Source of the DNA: Paraburkholderia ginsengiterrae
GTDB lineage: Bacteria > Pseudomonadota > Gammaproteobacteria > Burkholderiales > Burkholderiaceae
Direction of reading: 5' to 3'
DNA: 64,000 nt
NCBI RefSeq assembly: GCF_001645125.1
Contig: NZ_LXKA01000110.1
Coordinates: forward strand, 372,001-436,000
Below are positions 52,462 to 62,282 of this stretch, piece by piece; the first letter of the stretch is position 1, and each line of letters starts with the position of its first letter. A model generated the notes under the pieces. That model searched no databases. It saw only the letters and a program-made list of their open reading frames with translations, and was not told the DNA's origin. The position numbers and the translations under genes are program-made.

Positions 52462-53865
52462 TCACAGTTGAATCTCCACGGTCGCACCGTCTTTCACGAT
52501 GCCGGAAATGATTTGCCCATTGGCCGTCTTGACCCGCACCTGCTGGCCGGGCGACGCGTTGTTCAGCGCGCTGCCTTCGGCCGAAATCGCGAAACCGTCG
52601 CCGGCCGCCACGACCCGCACCGTTTGTCCGATGGAAACCGCAGACGCGCTTTTCAGCATGTCCCGGCGCAACGGCATGCCGCCGGCGACGCGCGTCAGCG
52701 TGACCGAACCGACCGCTTGCGCGGGGTCGGTGACGATCGCCTGCGGCAAGCCCGTCAGGTCGCCGTCGCGCGCCACGAGGTCGGCGGCGGTGAGCACTTC
52801 GCCCGGCGCCATCGCGCGGGCGGCCAGATAGTAGGTGGCATGCAGCGAAATGCGCGCCTGCAGATAAATGGTCCACGGGCGTTCGCCCGCGCAGCGCACG
52901 CCGACGGTCGTGCGGCCCCACAGGCGCGCGCCGGTGGGCATGAACGGCGCGAGCGTCGCGCAGGCCGCGAGTCCGCGCGGAAATGCCGGCGCAACGCTGA
53001 TGTCGACCTTGCCGGGCAAACCAGTGGACTGCTGCTGCAGAAACGCGAGCGCCGCGCTGCGGATAGCTTCGGGATCTTGCTGGCCGGGCAGCGGCGCGGG
53101 CTGCGCAACCGCGGCGGGGCGCAGATTCTGTTGCGCGACGGCGGGCGCGGCTGCCCGCGTCGCCGAGATGCGGCCGATGGTGGCCGGGGTCGGCGCGGCG
53201 CTCGGAGCGGGCGCGGCGACGGTGGCGATGGCAACGGTGCCTTTGCTCACGACCGGCGTGCCGTTCGCGCCGAGTTGCGGCGGCTCGCCGCGTGAAGCCA
53301 GGCTGTCGAAGCCGTCTGTCGCGGGCGCGCTGGCGGCGATGCTGGCTGCGGAATTGACCGCGCCATTGGCCGCCGGGCCGGCGCTGCCCGGCGCGGGAAT
53401 CGTCACGACGCCGTTGGCGTCGGGCTTGAAGTTGGTGCGAATCATCTGCGGCGCGGCAGGCGGTTCGCCCATGCCTGGAATCACGATCGAGCCGCTCGCG
53501 TTGGCCGCGCGTGTGAAGGAGTCGGTATTGCGAGCGACCGTGCCAGGCGTCAGCGACTGCGCGGTGGCCGCGGCCAGCGTGGCGGCGGAGCCGACGCGTT
53601 TTGCCGGCGTGTCCTGCAGGTGCGCGGCCAGGTCGGCGAGCGCGGCCGGATTCTTTTCACCAGGTCCGGGAATCACGATCGGGCCGCCGGCGTCCTGAGC
53701 CTGGGCGGCGGGCGGGAGCAGCAGGGCGCCGGCCAGCAGGCACAGCGCCGAACCCGATGCCAGTTGCGAGGCCATCCGTGAAGCAAGGCGCACGGCGCGC
53801 GCACCGACACGACGCGCGGCGGCGCGGCTCGCGCGCTGCGGCGGATCGAAGGTGGGCTGGTCCAT
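52462..53865 (-). CDS. flgA: P-ring assembly chaperone FlgA with a long N-terminal extension
   Basis: FlgA chaperones FlgI during P-ring formation in the periplasm. The C-terminal part (from about residue 265) is typical, with WTIYLQARISLHATYYLAAR and the SAF-like domain (PGEVLTAADLVARDGDLTGL, QTVRVVAAGDGFAISAEGSA, SPGQQVRVKTANGQIISGIV). The family is usually 220-250 residues; this product has 467. Residues about 58-265 are Ala/Pro-rich and hold three related motifs: GPIVIPGPGE (61-70), GSIVIPGMGE (125-134) and GVVTIPAPG (152-160). A signal peptide lies around residues 30-57, behind a basic N-terminus. GGAG lies seven bases before the ATG at 53865. The gene is divergent from flgB. Confidence 0.92.
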   Translation of the reverse strand: MDQPTFDPPQRASRAAARRVGARAVRLASRMASQLASGSALCLLAGALLLPPAAQAQDAGGPIVIPGPGEKNPAALADLAAHLQDTPAKRVGSAATLAAATAQSLTPGTVARNTDSFTRAANASGSIVIPGMGEPPAAPQMIRTNFKPDANGVVTIPAPGSAGPAANGAVNSAASIAASAPATDGFDSLASRGEPPQLGANGTPVVSKGTVAIATVAAPAPSAAPTPATIGRISATRAAAPAVAQQNLRPAAVAQPAPLPGQQDPEAIRSAALAFLQQQSTGLPGKVDISVAPAFPRGLAACATLAPFMPTGARLWGRTTVGVRCAGERPWTIYLQARISLHATYYLAARAMAPGEVLTAADLVARDGDLTGLPQAIVTDPAQAVGSVTLTRVAGGMPLRRDMLKSASAVSIGQTVRVVAAGDGFAISAEGSALNNASPGQQVRVKTANGQIISGIVKDGATVEIQL

Positions 53866-53946
53866 GGCGATTCTCCATCGAATGCATCGGTGTATGGCTT
53901 GCATTCTAGTGAGCGCCCCCTTTGCGCAAACGTTGAATAGAAGCCC

Positions 53947-53993
53947 CCTTTCCCGGTTATTCGTCCGATTGCCGCTTGCGTTCGGCCCATAAG
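53947..53993 (+). promoter_or_regulatory. Candidate FlhDC-dependent control region for flgA and flgBCDEFGHIJ
   Basis: The 219-base divergent intergenic region contains CCTTT-N1-CCGGTTATTCGTCCGATT, followed by GCCGCTTGCG and a -10-like CATAAG at 53988-53993. It resembles the flhB and flhF elements but with four bases less spacing. Confidence 0.5.
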
Positions 53994-54084
53994 ATGCACC
54001 TCATGCAAAAAGGTCTTCCCGCCTGGCGCAGCCTTCACGCGAGGTTTGCATGGGAAGCCTCGGGAACGTTCTCCGGAGATTCTT

Positions 54085-54579
54085 ATGCTGGACAAACTCG
54101 ATGCCGAATTCGCCTTTGGCCGTGAAGCGCTCGATGTGCGCGCCTACCGGCAGGAGCTGCTGTCGTCGAATATCGCCAACGCCGATACCCCTGGGTACAA
54201 GGCGCGCGACGTCGACTTCGCCTCGTCGCTCGCCGGCGCGCTGAAGAAGGCCGGTGGCGCCACCGGCACCGCCGCGTCGAACAACTCGACGCTTGCCATG
54301 ACGCAACCCGCGGGCGTGACGAGCGGCATGTCGATGGTGTCGACCGCGCCGGGCCACATGTCCGGCAAGGCGACGCTGACGCCGACCGGCGGCACGTCCG
54401 ACGACTACGGCAACCTGCAATACCGCATTCCGACGCAACCCGCGCTCGACGGCAACACGGTCGACATCGATACCGAGCGGGTGCAGTTCGCGGACAACAC
54501 GCTGCATTTCGAATCGGGAATGACGGTGCTGTCCGGCCAGATCAAGACGATGCTGGCGGCGATCCAGTCAGGCTCGTAA
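54085..54579 (+). CDS. flgB: Flagellar proximal rod protein FlgB
   Basis: The 164-residue rod protein starts MLDKLDAEFAFGREALDVRA and has the rod/hook N-terminal motif SSNIANADTPGYKARDVDFA, with the C-terminal helix VLSGQIKTMLAAIQSG. A Gly/Ala/Thr-rich insert sits between. CCGGAGA lies six to seven bases before the ATG at 54085. It opens the flgBCDEFGHIJ operon; a 160-base gap to flgC follows. Confidence 0.96.
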   Translation: MLDKLDAEFAFGREALDVRAYRQELLSSNIANADTPGYKARDVDFASSLAGALKKAGGATGTAASNNSTLAMTQPAGVTSGMSMVSTAPGHMSGKATLTPTGGTSDDYGNLQYRIPTQPALDGNTVDIDTERVQFADNTLHFESGMTVLSGQIKTMLAAIQSGS

Positions 54580-54739
54580 AGAAGCCGCGCCGGCAGCACA
54601 GCAAGCAACACGGCAGTACGCAAGAAAAATCGCTACGGGAACTAACGTGAAGCCGGGTCGAACCGGTAAATGCGTTGCATGGGACCGGAGTAAGCGCTGA
54701 AGCGCTAACTCCGGATCGACAGGAGAGAGGTCAGGAAAC

Positions 54740-55165
54740 ATGCCATCTTTAATGAACATTTTCGGCGTCGCAGGCTCCGCGATGTCCGCGCAGTCGCAGC
54801 GGCTCAACGTGACGGCGTCGAATCTCGCCAACGCGGACAGCACGACCGGCCCTGACGGCCAGCCGTACAAGGCCAAGCAGGTCGTGTTCGCGGTGAGCCC
54901 GCTCGGTGGCGCGCGCACGGCTTCCGGCCAGCAGGTCGGCGGCGTGCAGGTCACCGGCGTGGTCGACGACCCGACGCCGATGAAGACCGCCTACGACCCG
55001 GGCAACCCGGCGGCCAACTCGGACGGCTACGTCACGATGCCGAACGTCGACCCGGTGCAGGAAATGGTCAACATGATCTCGGCGTCGCGCTCGTACCAGG
55101 CCAACGTCGAGACCCTGAACACCGCCAAGACACTGATGCTGAAAACGCTCACGATCGGAACCTGA
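54740..55165 (+). CDS. flgC: Flagellar proximal rod protein FlgC
   Basis: The 141-residue product has the rod motif [20 protein letters not shown] followed by PYKAKQVVF and the C-terminal helix [20 protein letters not shown], ending [10 protein letters not shown]. Size and termini fit FlgC. flgD starts ten bases later. Confidence 0.97.
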   Translation: MPSLMNIFGVAGSAMSAQSQRLNVTASNLANADSTTGPDGQPYKAKQVVFAVSPLGGARTASGQQVGGVQVTGVVDDPTPMKTAYDPGNPAANSDGYVTMPNVDPVQEMVNMISASRSYQANVETLNTAKTLMLKTLTIGT

Positions 55166-55175
55166 GGAGAGCTCC

Positions 55176-55907
55176 TTGACCACCAACACCACCATCGGCG
55201 GCAGCGGCACGACCGTGTCGCAAACGCTGCTCGACACGATGAACGGCACGAACAAGGCCTCGAGTTCGACCAGTTCCACCAGTTCGACCAGCAGCACCTC
55301 GGGGACCTCGGCGACCGATCTGCAGAACACCTTTCTGCAGTTGCTCGTCGCGCAGCTGAAGAACCAGGACCCGACCAATCCGATGGACAGCTCGCAGATG
55401 ACCTCGCAGCTGGCGCAGATCAACACGGTCTCCGGCATCAGCCAGTTGAACACGACGCTTACCTCGCTCGCTACGCAAATGTCCGCGGGCCAGCAGTCGC
55501 AAGCCGCGCTGCTGATCGGCTCGACCGTGCTCGCGCCGGGCAGCTCGGTGACGGTCGCGAGCGGCAAGGCCAGCTCGTTCGGCGTGCAGCTCGCCAACTC
55601 GGTCGGCGACCTGCAGGTCGTGGTGAAGAACTCGGCAGGGCAGATCGTCAACACGATCGACCTCGGCAAGCAGTCCGCCGGCACGATCCCGGTGGGCTGG
55701 ACGCCGACCGATTCGAAGGGCAACACGCTGCCGGACGGCACCTACACGATCAGCGCGGTCGGCACGATCAACGGCCAGCAGGCTACTGCCACCACGCTCG
55801 CTGGCGCGACGGTGCAAAGCGTCGTCCAGCAGAGCAATGGCACGCCGGGCCTCGTGCTGTCGAACGGTACGACGGTCGGATTGACCAGCGTCGCGGCCAT
55901 CCTCTGA
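55176..55907 (+). CDS. flgD: Flagellar hook-capping scaffold FlgD
   Basis: FlgD caps the growing hook. The 243-residue product starts with TTG at 55176, has a Ser/Thr-rich export leader, the conserved segment FLQLLVAQLKNQDPTNPMDS, QLAQINTVSGISQLN, and a C-terminal FlgD Ig/Tudor region (VGWTPTDSKGNTLPDGTYTI). The leader contains a run of Ser/Thr codons (SSSTSSTSSTSSTSGTS). Confidence 0.96.
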   Translation: MTTNTTIGGSGTTVSQTLLDTMNGTNKASSSTSSTSSTSSTSGTSATDLQNTFLQLLVAQLKNQDPTNPMDSSQMTSQLAQINTVSGISQLNTTLTSLATQMSAGQQSQAALLIGSTVLAPGSSVTVASGKASSFGVQLANSVGDLQVVVKNSAGQIVNTIDLGKQSAGTIPVGWTPTDSKGNTLPDGTYTISAVGTINGQQATATTLAGATVQSVVQQSNGTPGLVLSNGTTVGLTSVAAIL

Positions 55908-55950
55908 TTCAGATTCAGTCAGTCAAGACTTTCCAGATACGGAGACCGTC

Positions 55951-57465
55951 ATGGGTTACCAACAAGGTTTGAGTGGTTTGGGGGCGTCGTCGAGCGATCT
56001 CGACGTGATCGGCAACAACATTGCCAACGCGAATACGGTTGGCTTCAAGAGCGGCGCTGCGCAATTCGCCGATATGTACGCCAATTCGGTGGCGACCGCG
56101 GTGGGCAACCAGGTCGGCATCGGCACGAAGCTCTCCGAAGTGCAGCAGCAGTTCTCGCAAGGCACGATCACCAGCACCAACCAGGCGCTCGACGTCGCGA
56201 TCAACGGCAACGGCTTCTTCCAGCTCTCGAATAACGGCTCGCTGGTGTACTCGCGCAACGGCGTGTTCCAGCTCGACAAGAACGGCTTCATCACCAACGC
56301 GCAAGGCCTGCAGCTGATGGGCTATGCCGCGAACAGCTCAGGCATCATCAACACCGCGCAAACCGTGCCGCTCAGCGTGCCGACCGCGAACATCGCGCCG
56401 CAAGCGACCACCAAGATCGTCGCCGGTCTGAACCTGAACGCGCAGGATCCGCTGATGCTCGGCACGCCGACCGTGACGGCCGGCGGCGGCAACACCGGCA
56501 CGCTCACGACGCCGGGCGCGACCATCACGAACACCGCGTCGGGCACGAACAACGACAACTTCACCGTCAATTTCACGAGCCCGACGACCTACACGGTGAC
56601 CGACGCGACGCTCGGCACGACCACCGCGCCGCCCGCGACCTATACGGCCGGCACACCGATCCAGCTCGGCAACGGCCAGACCGTCACGTTCAACGGCGTG
56701 CCGGCGACCGGCGACAGCTACGCGATCGCGCCGACCCCGGTCGCGTTCAACCAGAACAGCTCGTCGACGTACAACTACTCGACCAGCACGACGGTCTACG
56801 ATTCGCTCGGCGGCTCGCAGACGGTCAACATGTATTTCGCCAAGACGTCGGCGGGCACGTGGAACGTGTACGCAGGCACCTCGACGGGCACGGCGAGCCT
56901 GATCGGCCACGCGAACTTCAATTCGTCGGGCACGCTGCTCAGCACGACCAACGCGGCCGGTGTCGCGACCACCACGCCGTTCGTCTTCAACTTCGGCATT
57001 CCGACTACCGACGGCTCGTCGACGCCGCAGAACCTGACGCTGAACATCGCCGGCACGACGCAGTACGGCGGCAAGGACGGCGTGAACTCGCTGCAGCCCG
57101 ACGGCTACGCGGCCGGCACGCTGACGAGCTTCACGATCGGCGCCGACGGCACGCTGACCGGCAACTATTCGAACCAGCAAACCGCGGCCCTCGGCCAGAT
57201 CGTGCTGGCGAACTTCTCGAACCAGAACGGTCTCGTGAATCTCGGCAATAACGAGTTCCAGCAGACCTCCCAATCGGGCGTCGCGCAGATCTCCTCGCCG
57301 GGCTCGACCAACCACGGTGTGCTGCAAGGCGGCGCGGTGGAAAACTCGAACGTCGATCTGACGAGCGAACTGGTGAACCTGATCACCGCGCAACGCAACT
57401 ATCAAGCGAACGCGCAGACGATCAAGACCCAGCAGACCGTCGACCAGACGCTGATCAACCTGTAA
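55951..57465 (+). CDS. flgE: Flagellar hook protein FlgE
   Basis: The 504-residue hook subunit starts MGYQQGLSGLGASSSDLDVI with GNNIANANTVGFKSGAAQFA and LDVAINGNGFFQLSNNGSLV, and ends with VENSNVDLTSELVNLITAQR and NYQANAQTIKTQQTVDQTLI. The middle is Thr/Gly-rich. It is larger than the 400-residue enteric protein, as in other Burkholderia. Confidence 0.97.
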   Translation: MGYQQGLSGLGASSSDLDVIGNNIANANTVGFKSGAAQFADMYANSVATAVGNQVGIGTKLSEVQQQFSQGTITSTNQALDVAINGNGFFQLSNNGSLVYSRNGVFQLDKNGFITNAQGLQLMGYAANSSGIINTAQTVPLSVPTANIAPQATTKIVAGLNLNAQDPLMLGTPTVTAGGGNTGTLTTPGATITNTASGTNNDNFTVNFTSPTTYTVTDATLGTTTAPPATYTAGTPIQLGNGQTVTFNGVPATGDSYAIAPTPVAFNQNSSSTYNYSTSTTVYDSLGGSQTVNMYFAKTSAGTWNVYAGTSTGTASLIGHANFNSSGTLLSTTNAAGVATTTPFVFNFGIPTTDGSSTPQNLTLNIAGTTQYGGKDGVNSLQPDGYAAGTLTSFTIGADGTLTGNYSNQQTAALGQIVLANFSNQNGLVNLGNNEFQQTSQSGVAQISSPGSTNHGVLQGGAVENSNVDLTSELVNLITAQRNYQANAQTIKTQQTVDQTLINL

Positions 57466-57485
57466 GCGACCGGGACCCACCCATC

Positions 57486-58244
57486 ATGGATCGGCTGATC
57501 TACACCGCGATGTCGGGCAGCACCCAGGCGCTCGAACAGCAGGCCATCGTTGCGAACAACCTGGCGAACGCCTCGACCACCGGATTTCGCGCGCAGCTCG
57601 CGACGTTCCGGGCCGTGCCGATGTCGTTCGGCGACGGCAGTACGGTCGACGACAACACCACGCGTACCTTCGTGCTGTCGTCGACGCCGGGCGCGGACTA
57701 CACGCCTGGGCCGATCCAGCAGACGGGCAATCCGCTCGACGTGGCAATTCAGGGGCCGGGCTGGCTGGCGGTGCAAACCGCCGACGGCGGCGAGGCTTAC
57801 ACGCGCGCCGGCAACCTGCACATCGACGAGAACGGCCAACTGGTGAACGCCACCAATCAGGTGGTGCTCGGCAATGGCGGTCCGGTGTCGGTGCCGCCGG
57901 GTGCGCAGATCACCATCGGCAAGGACGGCACGGTGTCCGCGCTGACGCCGGGCGATCCGCCGACGGCCGTGGTGACGGTCGATCAGCTCAAGCTGGTGAA
58001 TCCGGATCCGCAAACCATGACGCGCGGCAACGACGGCCTCTTTCGCACCGCCGACGGCAACGCCGCCGATGCCGATCCGGTGGTCACGCTGGCGCCGGCT
58101 TCGCTCGAAGGCAGCAACGTGAATCCGGTCAGCGCGATGGTCGCGATGATCACCAACGCGCGGCAGTTCCAGATGCAGACCAAGCTGCTGGAAAACGCCG
58201 ACAAGAACGATCAATCCGCCAACCAGTTGCTCAGCTTTAGCTGA
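57486..58244 (+). CDS. flgF: Flagellar rod protein FlgF
   Basis: The 252-residue product begins MDRLIYTAMSGSTQALEQQA with VANNLANASTTGFRAQLATF, continues QTGNPLDVAIQGPGWLAVQT and ends in EGSNVNPVSAMVAMITNARQ and QFQMQTKLLENADKND. These are proximal-rod FlgF features. It lies 20 bases after flgE. Confidence 0.97.
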   Translation: MDRLIYTAMSGSTQALEQQAIVANNLANASTTGFRAQLATFRAVPMSFGDGSTVDDNTTRTFVLSSTPGADYTPGPIQQTGNPLDVAIQGPGWLAVQTADGGEAYTRAGNLHIDENGQLVNATNQVVLGNGGPVSVPPGAQITIGKDGTVSALTPGDPPTAVVTVDQLKLVNPDPQTMTRGNDGLFRTADGNAADADPVVTLAPASLEGSNVNPVSAMVAMITNARQFQMQTKLLENADKNDQSANQLLSFS

Positions 58245-58266
58245 CGGATCCAGATAGGAGAAAAAT

Positions 58267-59055
58267 ATGAATCGCTCACTCTACATCGCCGCAACCGGCA
58301 TGAATGCGCAACAGGCGCAGATGGACGTGATCTCGAACAACCTCGCGAACGTCAGCACCAACGGCTTCAAGGGCTCGCGCGCGGTGTTCGAGGATCTGCT
58401 GTATCAGACCATCCGCCAGCCGGGTGCGAACTCGACGCAAAACACCGAATTGCCGTCCGGCATCCAGCTCGGCACGGGGGTGCAGCAGGTCGCCACCGAG
58501 CGTCTGTACACCCAGGGCAACCTGCAGCAGACCGGCAACTCGAAAGACGTCGCCATCAACGGCCAGGGCTTTTTCCAGGTGCAGATGCCCGACGGCACGA
58601 CCGCCTATACGCGTGACGGCTCGTTCCAGACGAATGCCCAGGGCCAGCTCGTGACGTCGAGCGGCTATCAGGTGATCCCGGCCATCACGATCCCGACCAA
58701 CGCAACCTCGCTCACCATCGGCAGCGACGGCGTGGTGTCGATCACCGTGGCCGGCTCGACCAACAGCCAGCAGCTCGGCTCGATGCAGATCGCGACCTTC
58801 ATCAATCCGGCCGGTCTGGATGCGAAGGGCGAAAACCTGTTCGCGGAAACCGCTTCGTCGGGTGCGCCGAACGTCGCGCAACCGGGCCTGAACGGCGCCG
58901 GCACGCTGAATCAGGGCTACGTGGAAGCATCGAACGTGAACGTGGTGCAGGAACTGGTGAACATGATCCAGACGCAACGCGCTTACGAAATCAACAGCAA
59001 GGCCGTGACGACTTCCGACCAGATGCTGCAGACCCTGAGCCAGATGCAGGTTTAA
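58267..59055 (+). CDS. flgG: Flagellar distal rod protein FlgG
   Basis: The 262-residue product has [60 protein letters not shown] and [20 protein letters not shown], all typical of FlgG with its distal-rod-specific YQTIRQPG segment. AGGAGAAAAAT precedes the ATG. Confidence 0.98.
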   Translation: MNRSLYIAATGMNAQQAQMDVISNNLANVSTNGFKGSRAVFEDLLYQTIRQPGANSTQNTELPSGIQLGTGVQQVATERLYTQGNLQQTGNSKDVAINGQGFFQVQMPDGTTAYTRDGSFQTNAQGQLVTSSGYQVIPAITIPTNATSLTIGSDGVVSITVAGSTNSQQLGSMQIATFINPAGLDAKGENLFAETASSGAPNVAQPGLNGAGTLNQGYVEASNVNVVQELVNMIQTQRAYEINSKAVTTSDQMLQTLSQMQV

Positions 59056-59085
59056 GGGACTGGGAATTAAGATCAGGCGGTAATC

Positions 59086-59787
59086 ATGATGTCGCACTTC
59101 ACTCGTCATCCGGTTCATTCGCGCACCGCTCAGGCGCTCGTGCAGCTCACGCTGCTCGCAGCGCTGGGCGGCTGCGGGCTCGTGCCAAAACAGCCGATCA
59201 CGCAGCAGCCGATGACGGCCCTGCCGCCGTTGCCGCCGCAAGCGCAGTCGCCGGGCTCGATCTTCAATCCGGGCTACGCGGGCCGGCCGCTGTTCGAAGA
59301 CCAGCGGCCGCGCAATGTCGGCGACATCCTGACCATCGTGATTCAGGAAAACGTCAACGCGACGAAGTCCTCGGGCTCGGGCATCAACCGCAACGGCAAC
59401 ACCAGCTTCGACGTGCCGACCGCGGGCTTTCTCGGCGGGCTGTTCGCCAAGACCAACCTGAACGCGACTGGCGCCAACAAGTTCTCGGCGACGGGCGGCG
59501 CGAACGCGTCGAACACCTTCAACGGCACCATCACCGTGACGGTGACGGGCGTGCTGCCGAACGGCAACCTGATGGTCAGCGGCGAAAAGCAGATGTTGAT
59601 CAACCAGGGCAACGAGTTCGTGCGCTTTTCCGGCGTGGTGAATCCGAACACGATTTCCAACCTGAACGCCGTGTACTCCACCCAGGTGGCCGACGCGAAA
59701 ATCGAATACTCCGCGAAGGGCTATATCGACGAAGGCGAGAACATGGGCTGGTTGCAGCGCTTCTTCCTCAATGTGTCGCCGTGGTGA
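59086..59787 (+). CDS. flgH: Flagellar L-ring lipoprotein FlgH
   Basis: FlgH forms the outer-membrane L-ring bushing. The 233-residue product has a lipoprotein signal ending LAALGGC (Cys30), then [40 protein letters not shown] and [21 protein letters not shown] second ATG follows immediately at 59089. The stop overlaps possible flgI start codons. Confidence 0.97.
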   Translation: MMSHFTRHPVHSRTAQALVQLTLLAALGGCGLVPKQPITQQPMTALPPLPPQAQSPGSIFNPGYAGRPLFEDQRPRNVGDILTIVIQENVNATKSSGSGINRNGNTSFDVPTAGFLGGLFAKTNLNATGANKFSATGGANASNTFNGTITVTVTGVLPNGNLMVSGEKQMLINQGNEFVRFSGVVNPNTISNLNAVYSTQVADAKIEYSAKGYIDEGENMGWLQRFFLNVSPW

Positions 59788-59789
59788 TC

Positions 59790-60965
59790 ATGCGTACCGC
59801 TTTCTTCCGTAACCGCCTCGCCCGCCTCGGCCGCGCACTGGCCTTCGTCGCGCTGGCCTGCGCGGCGCTGCCGGCGGCGACGCCCGCGCATGCCGAACGT
59901 CTGAAGGACCTCGTGCAGATCCAGGGCGTGCGCGACAATCCGCTGATCGGCTATGGCCTTGTCGTCGGTCTCGACGGCACCGGCGACCAGACCACGCAAA
60001 CGCCGTTCACCACGCAGACGCTCGCCAACATGCTGGCGAACCTCGGCATCTCGATCAACAACCAGGCGGCGGGCTCGACCAATCAGCAATCGTCGCTGTC
60101 GAACATCCAGCTGAAAAACGTTGCCGCGGTGATGGTGACGGCGGTGCTGCCGCCGTTCGCGCGTCCGGGCGAAGCGATCGACGTAACCGTGTCGTCGCTC
60201 GGCAATGCGAAGAGTCTGCGTGGCGGCACGCTGCTGCTCACGCCGTTGAAGGGCGCTGACGGTCAGGTCTACGCGCTCGGTCAGGGCAACCTCGCGGTCG
60301 GCGGTGCCGGCGCCAGCGCGAACGGCAGCAAGGTGCAGGTGAACTCGCTGGCCGCGGGCCGTATCGCTGGCGGCGCAATCGTCGAACGCACGGTGCCCAC
60401 GTCGGTCTCGCAAGCGGGCATCATGCAGCTCGATCTGAACGACATGGATTACGACACCACGCAGCGCGTGGTGGCCGCGGTGAACAACGCCTTCGGCGGC
60501 GGCACCGCGACCGCGCTCGACGGCCGCACGATTCAACTGCGTGCACCGACCGATCCGGAGCAGCAGGTCGCCTTCATGGCGCAATTGCAGAACCTCGACG
60601 TCAAGCCCGCGCAAGCCGCCGCGAAGGTGATCCTGAACGCGCGCACCGGTTCGATCGTGATGAATCAGATGGTCACGCTGCAGAACTGCGCAGTGGCGCA
60701 CGGCAACCTCTCGGTGGTGATCAATACGCAGACAGCGGTGAGCCAGCCAGGCCCGTTCTCGAACGGTCAGACCGTCGCGACTCCGCAGTCGCAGATTCAG
60801 CTGAAGCAGGACAACGGCGCCCTGAAAATGGTGACCGCCGGCGCCAACCTCGCCGAAGTGGTGAAGGGGCTCAACGCATTGGGTGCGACGCCCGCGGATC
60901 TGATGTCGATCCTGCAGGCCATGAAAGCGGCGGGCGCTCTGCGCGCCGACCTGGAAATCATCTAA
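59790..60965 (+). CDS. flgI: Flagellar P-ring protein FlgI
   Basis: FlgI forms the periplasmic P-ring. The 391-residue product has a Sec signal ([20 protein letters not shown], cleavage after AHA) and begins its mature part [20 protein letters not shown], with [20 protein letters not shown] and [21 protein letters not shown] chose the ATG at 59790; GTG codons at 59781 and 59784 overlap the flgH stop and could be used instead with a three- or two-codon longer protein. Confidence 0.96.
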   Translation: MRTAFFRNRLARLGRALAFVALACAALPAATPAHAERLKDLVQIQGVRDNPLIGYGLVVGLDGTGDQTTQTPFTTQTLANMLANLGISINNQAAGSTNQQSSLSNIQLKNVAAVMVTAVLPPFARPGEAIDVTVSSLGNAKSLRGGTLLLTPLKGADGQVYALGQGNLAVGGAGASANGSKVQVNSLAAGRIAGGAIVERTVPTSVSQAGIMQLDLNDMDYDTTQRVVAAVNNAFGGGTATALDGRTIQLRAPTDPEQQVAFMAQLQNLDVKPAQAAAKVILNARTGSIVMNQMVTLQNCAVAHGNLSVVINTQTAVSQPGPFSNGQTVATPQSQIQLKQDNGALKMVTAGANLAEVVKGLNALGATPADLMSILQAMKAAGALRADLEII

Positions 60966-60977
60966 GGAGCACGCCAG

Positions 60978-61976
60978 ATGAATTCGGATACGACCAACTC
61001 CGCCAACGCGGCGAACGACCTGACCCAGCGCTTCGCGCTCGACGTGCAGGGCTTCGCCAAGCTGAGCGCACAGGCCAAGGCCTCGCCGCAAGCCGGCATG
61101 AAGATGGCTGCGCAGCAATTCGACGCGGTGTTCACGCAGATGATGTTGAAGAGCATGCGCGATGCGACGCCGCAGGACGGCCCGTTCGATTCGCATGACA
61201 GCGCCACGTTCACGTCGATGCTGGATCAGCAGCTGTCGCAGCAGCTTTCGCAGAAGGGTATCGGCGTGGCCGACGCCATGCTCAAGCAACTGATGCGCAA
61301 TCAGGGCATGCAGGTCGGCGGCGGTGCCGGCGGCGCGGGTGGACTTGCCGGCATGGCCAACGCACTGGGCGGCGGCAGCGGCGGCGACGAAGGCCAGACT
61401 GCGGCGCTCAACGCGCTCGCCAAGGCCTACGGCAATGCGCAGGCCAACGGCCAGCTGGCGATGGGCAAGGGCTACTCGGCCAACAGCGCGCTGACGCCGC
61501 CGCTGAAGGGCGACGGCAGCTCGCCGAAGATCGACGCGTTCGTCGACAAGCTCGCCGAACCGGCCCAGGCCGCCAGCGCGGCCACCGGCATCCCGGCGCG
61601 CTTCATCATCGGTCAGGCCGCGCTTGAATCGGGCTGGGGCAAGAGCGAGATCAGGAAGACGGACGGCTCGACCAGCCACAACGTGTTCGGCATCAAGGCG
61701 ACCAAGGACTGGACCGGCAAGACCGTCTCGACGGTCACGACCGAGTATGTGAACGGCAAGCCGCAGCGCAAAGTGGAAAAATTCCGCGCCTACGACTCGT
61801 ATCAGGAAGCGATGACCGACTACGCGAGCCTGCTCAAGGGCAACCCGCGTTATGCGCAAGTGATCAATTCGGCGCACGACGTGAACGGTTTTGCCAACGG
61901 CATGCAGCGCGCGGGCTACGCCACCGACCCGCATTACGCGAAAAAACTGATGTCCATCATGCAGAAGATGGGCTGA
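60978..61976 (+). CDS. flgJ: Flagellar rod-capping muramidase FlgJ (bifunctional)
   Basis: The 332-residue product has the N-terminal rod-binding/capping domain (KMAAQQFDAVFTQMMLKSMR, FTSMLDQQLSQQLSQKGIGV), a Gly-rich linker, and a C-terminal glucosaminidase domain with the catalytic Glu in RFIIGQAALESGWGKSEI, followed by SHNVFGIKATKDWTG. The two-domain form digests peptidoglycan for rod passage. It is the last gene of the flgB operon. Confidence 0.97.
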   Translation: MNSDTTNSANAANDLTQRFALDVQGFAKLSAQAKASPQAGMKMAAQQFDAVFTQMMLKSMRDATPQDGPFDSHDSATFTSMLDQQLSQQLSQKGIGVADAMLKQLMRNQGMQVGGGAGGAGGLAGMANALGGGSGGDEGQTAALNALAKAYGNAQANGQLAMGKGYSANSALTPPLKGDGSSPKIDAFVDKLAEPAQAASAATGIPARFIIGQAALESGWGKSEIRKTDGSTSHNVFGIKATKDWTGKTVSTVTTEYVNGKPQRKVEKFRAYDSYQEAMTDYASLLKGNPRYAQVINSAHDVNGFANGMQRAGYATDPHYAKKLMSIMQKMG

Positions 61977-62282
61977 CCTGCCGTTAATGCAGTTTGATGC
62001 AGTTTGAATCACCGGATCATTCGACCGGATAAATACCATGCACGCGACGGGGCCAGGTGCATAACAAGACGGACGAGGCCGGCCGCCCATGGCGGCCGGT
62101 CCACCCGCACCAGGGATTGCGCCTTTTAACGTTTGCGGCAAATAATTCATTACAACGCCCTAAATTTTGACGGGACGCTGCCGCTAATCAGTTACACCTG
62201 ATACCGGAAAGCGCAGTAATGTCCGGTTGAAAGCGCGTGCTGCGGCTTCGATGAAGACCGCGCGAAAGCCCCAAAAGGAGCC
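61977..62282. other. Intergenic region between flgJ and the PilZ gene
   Basis: This gap holds a 10-base direct repeat ATGCAGTTTG (61987-61996 and 61997-62006), a hairpin CCGGCCGCC-CAT-GGCGGCCGG (62079-62099) that may end the flg transcript, and the sigma-28 promoter at 62161. Confidence 0.6.
62161..62187 (+). promoter_or_regulatory. Sigma-28 (FliA) promoter of the ycgR-type gene
   Basis: TAAATTTT-N11-GCCGCTAA matches the sigma-28 consensus TAAAGTTT-N11-GCCGATAA at 14 of 16 positions with exact spacing, about 95 bases before the PilZ gene. Confidence 0.82.
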
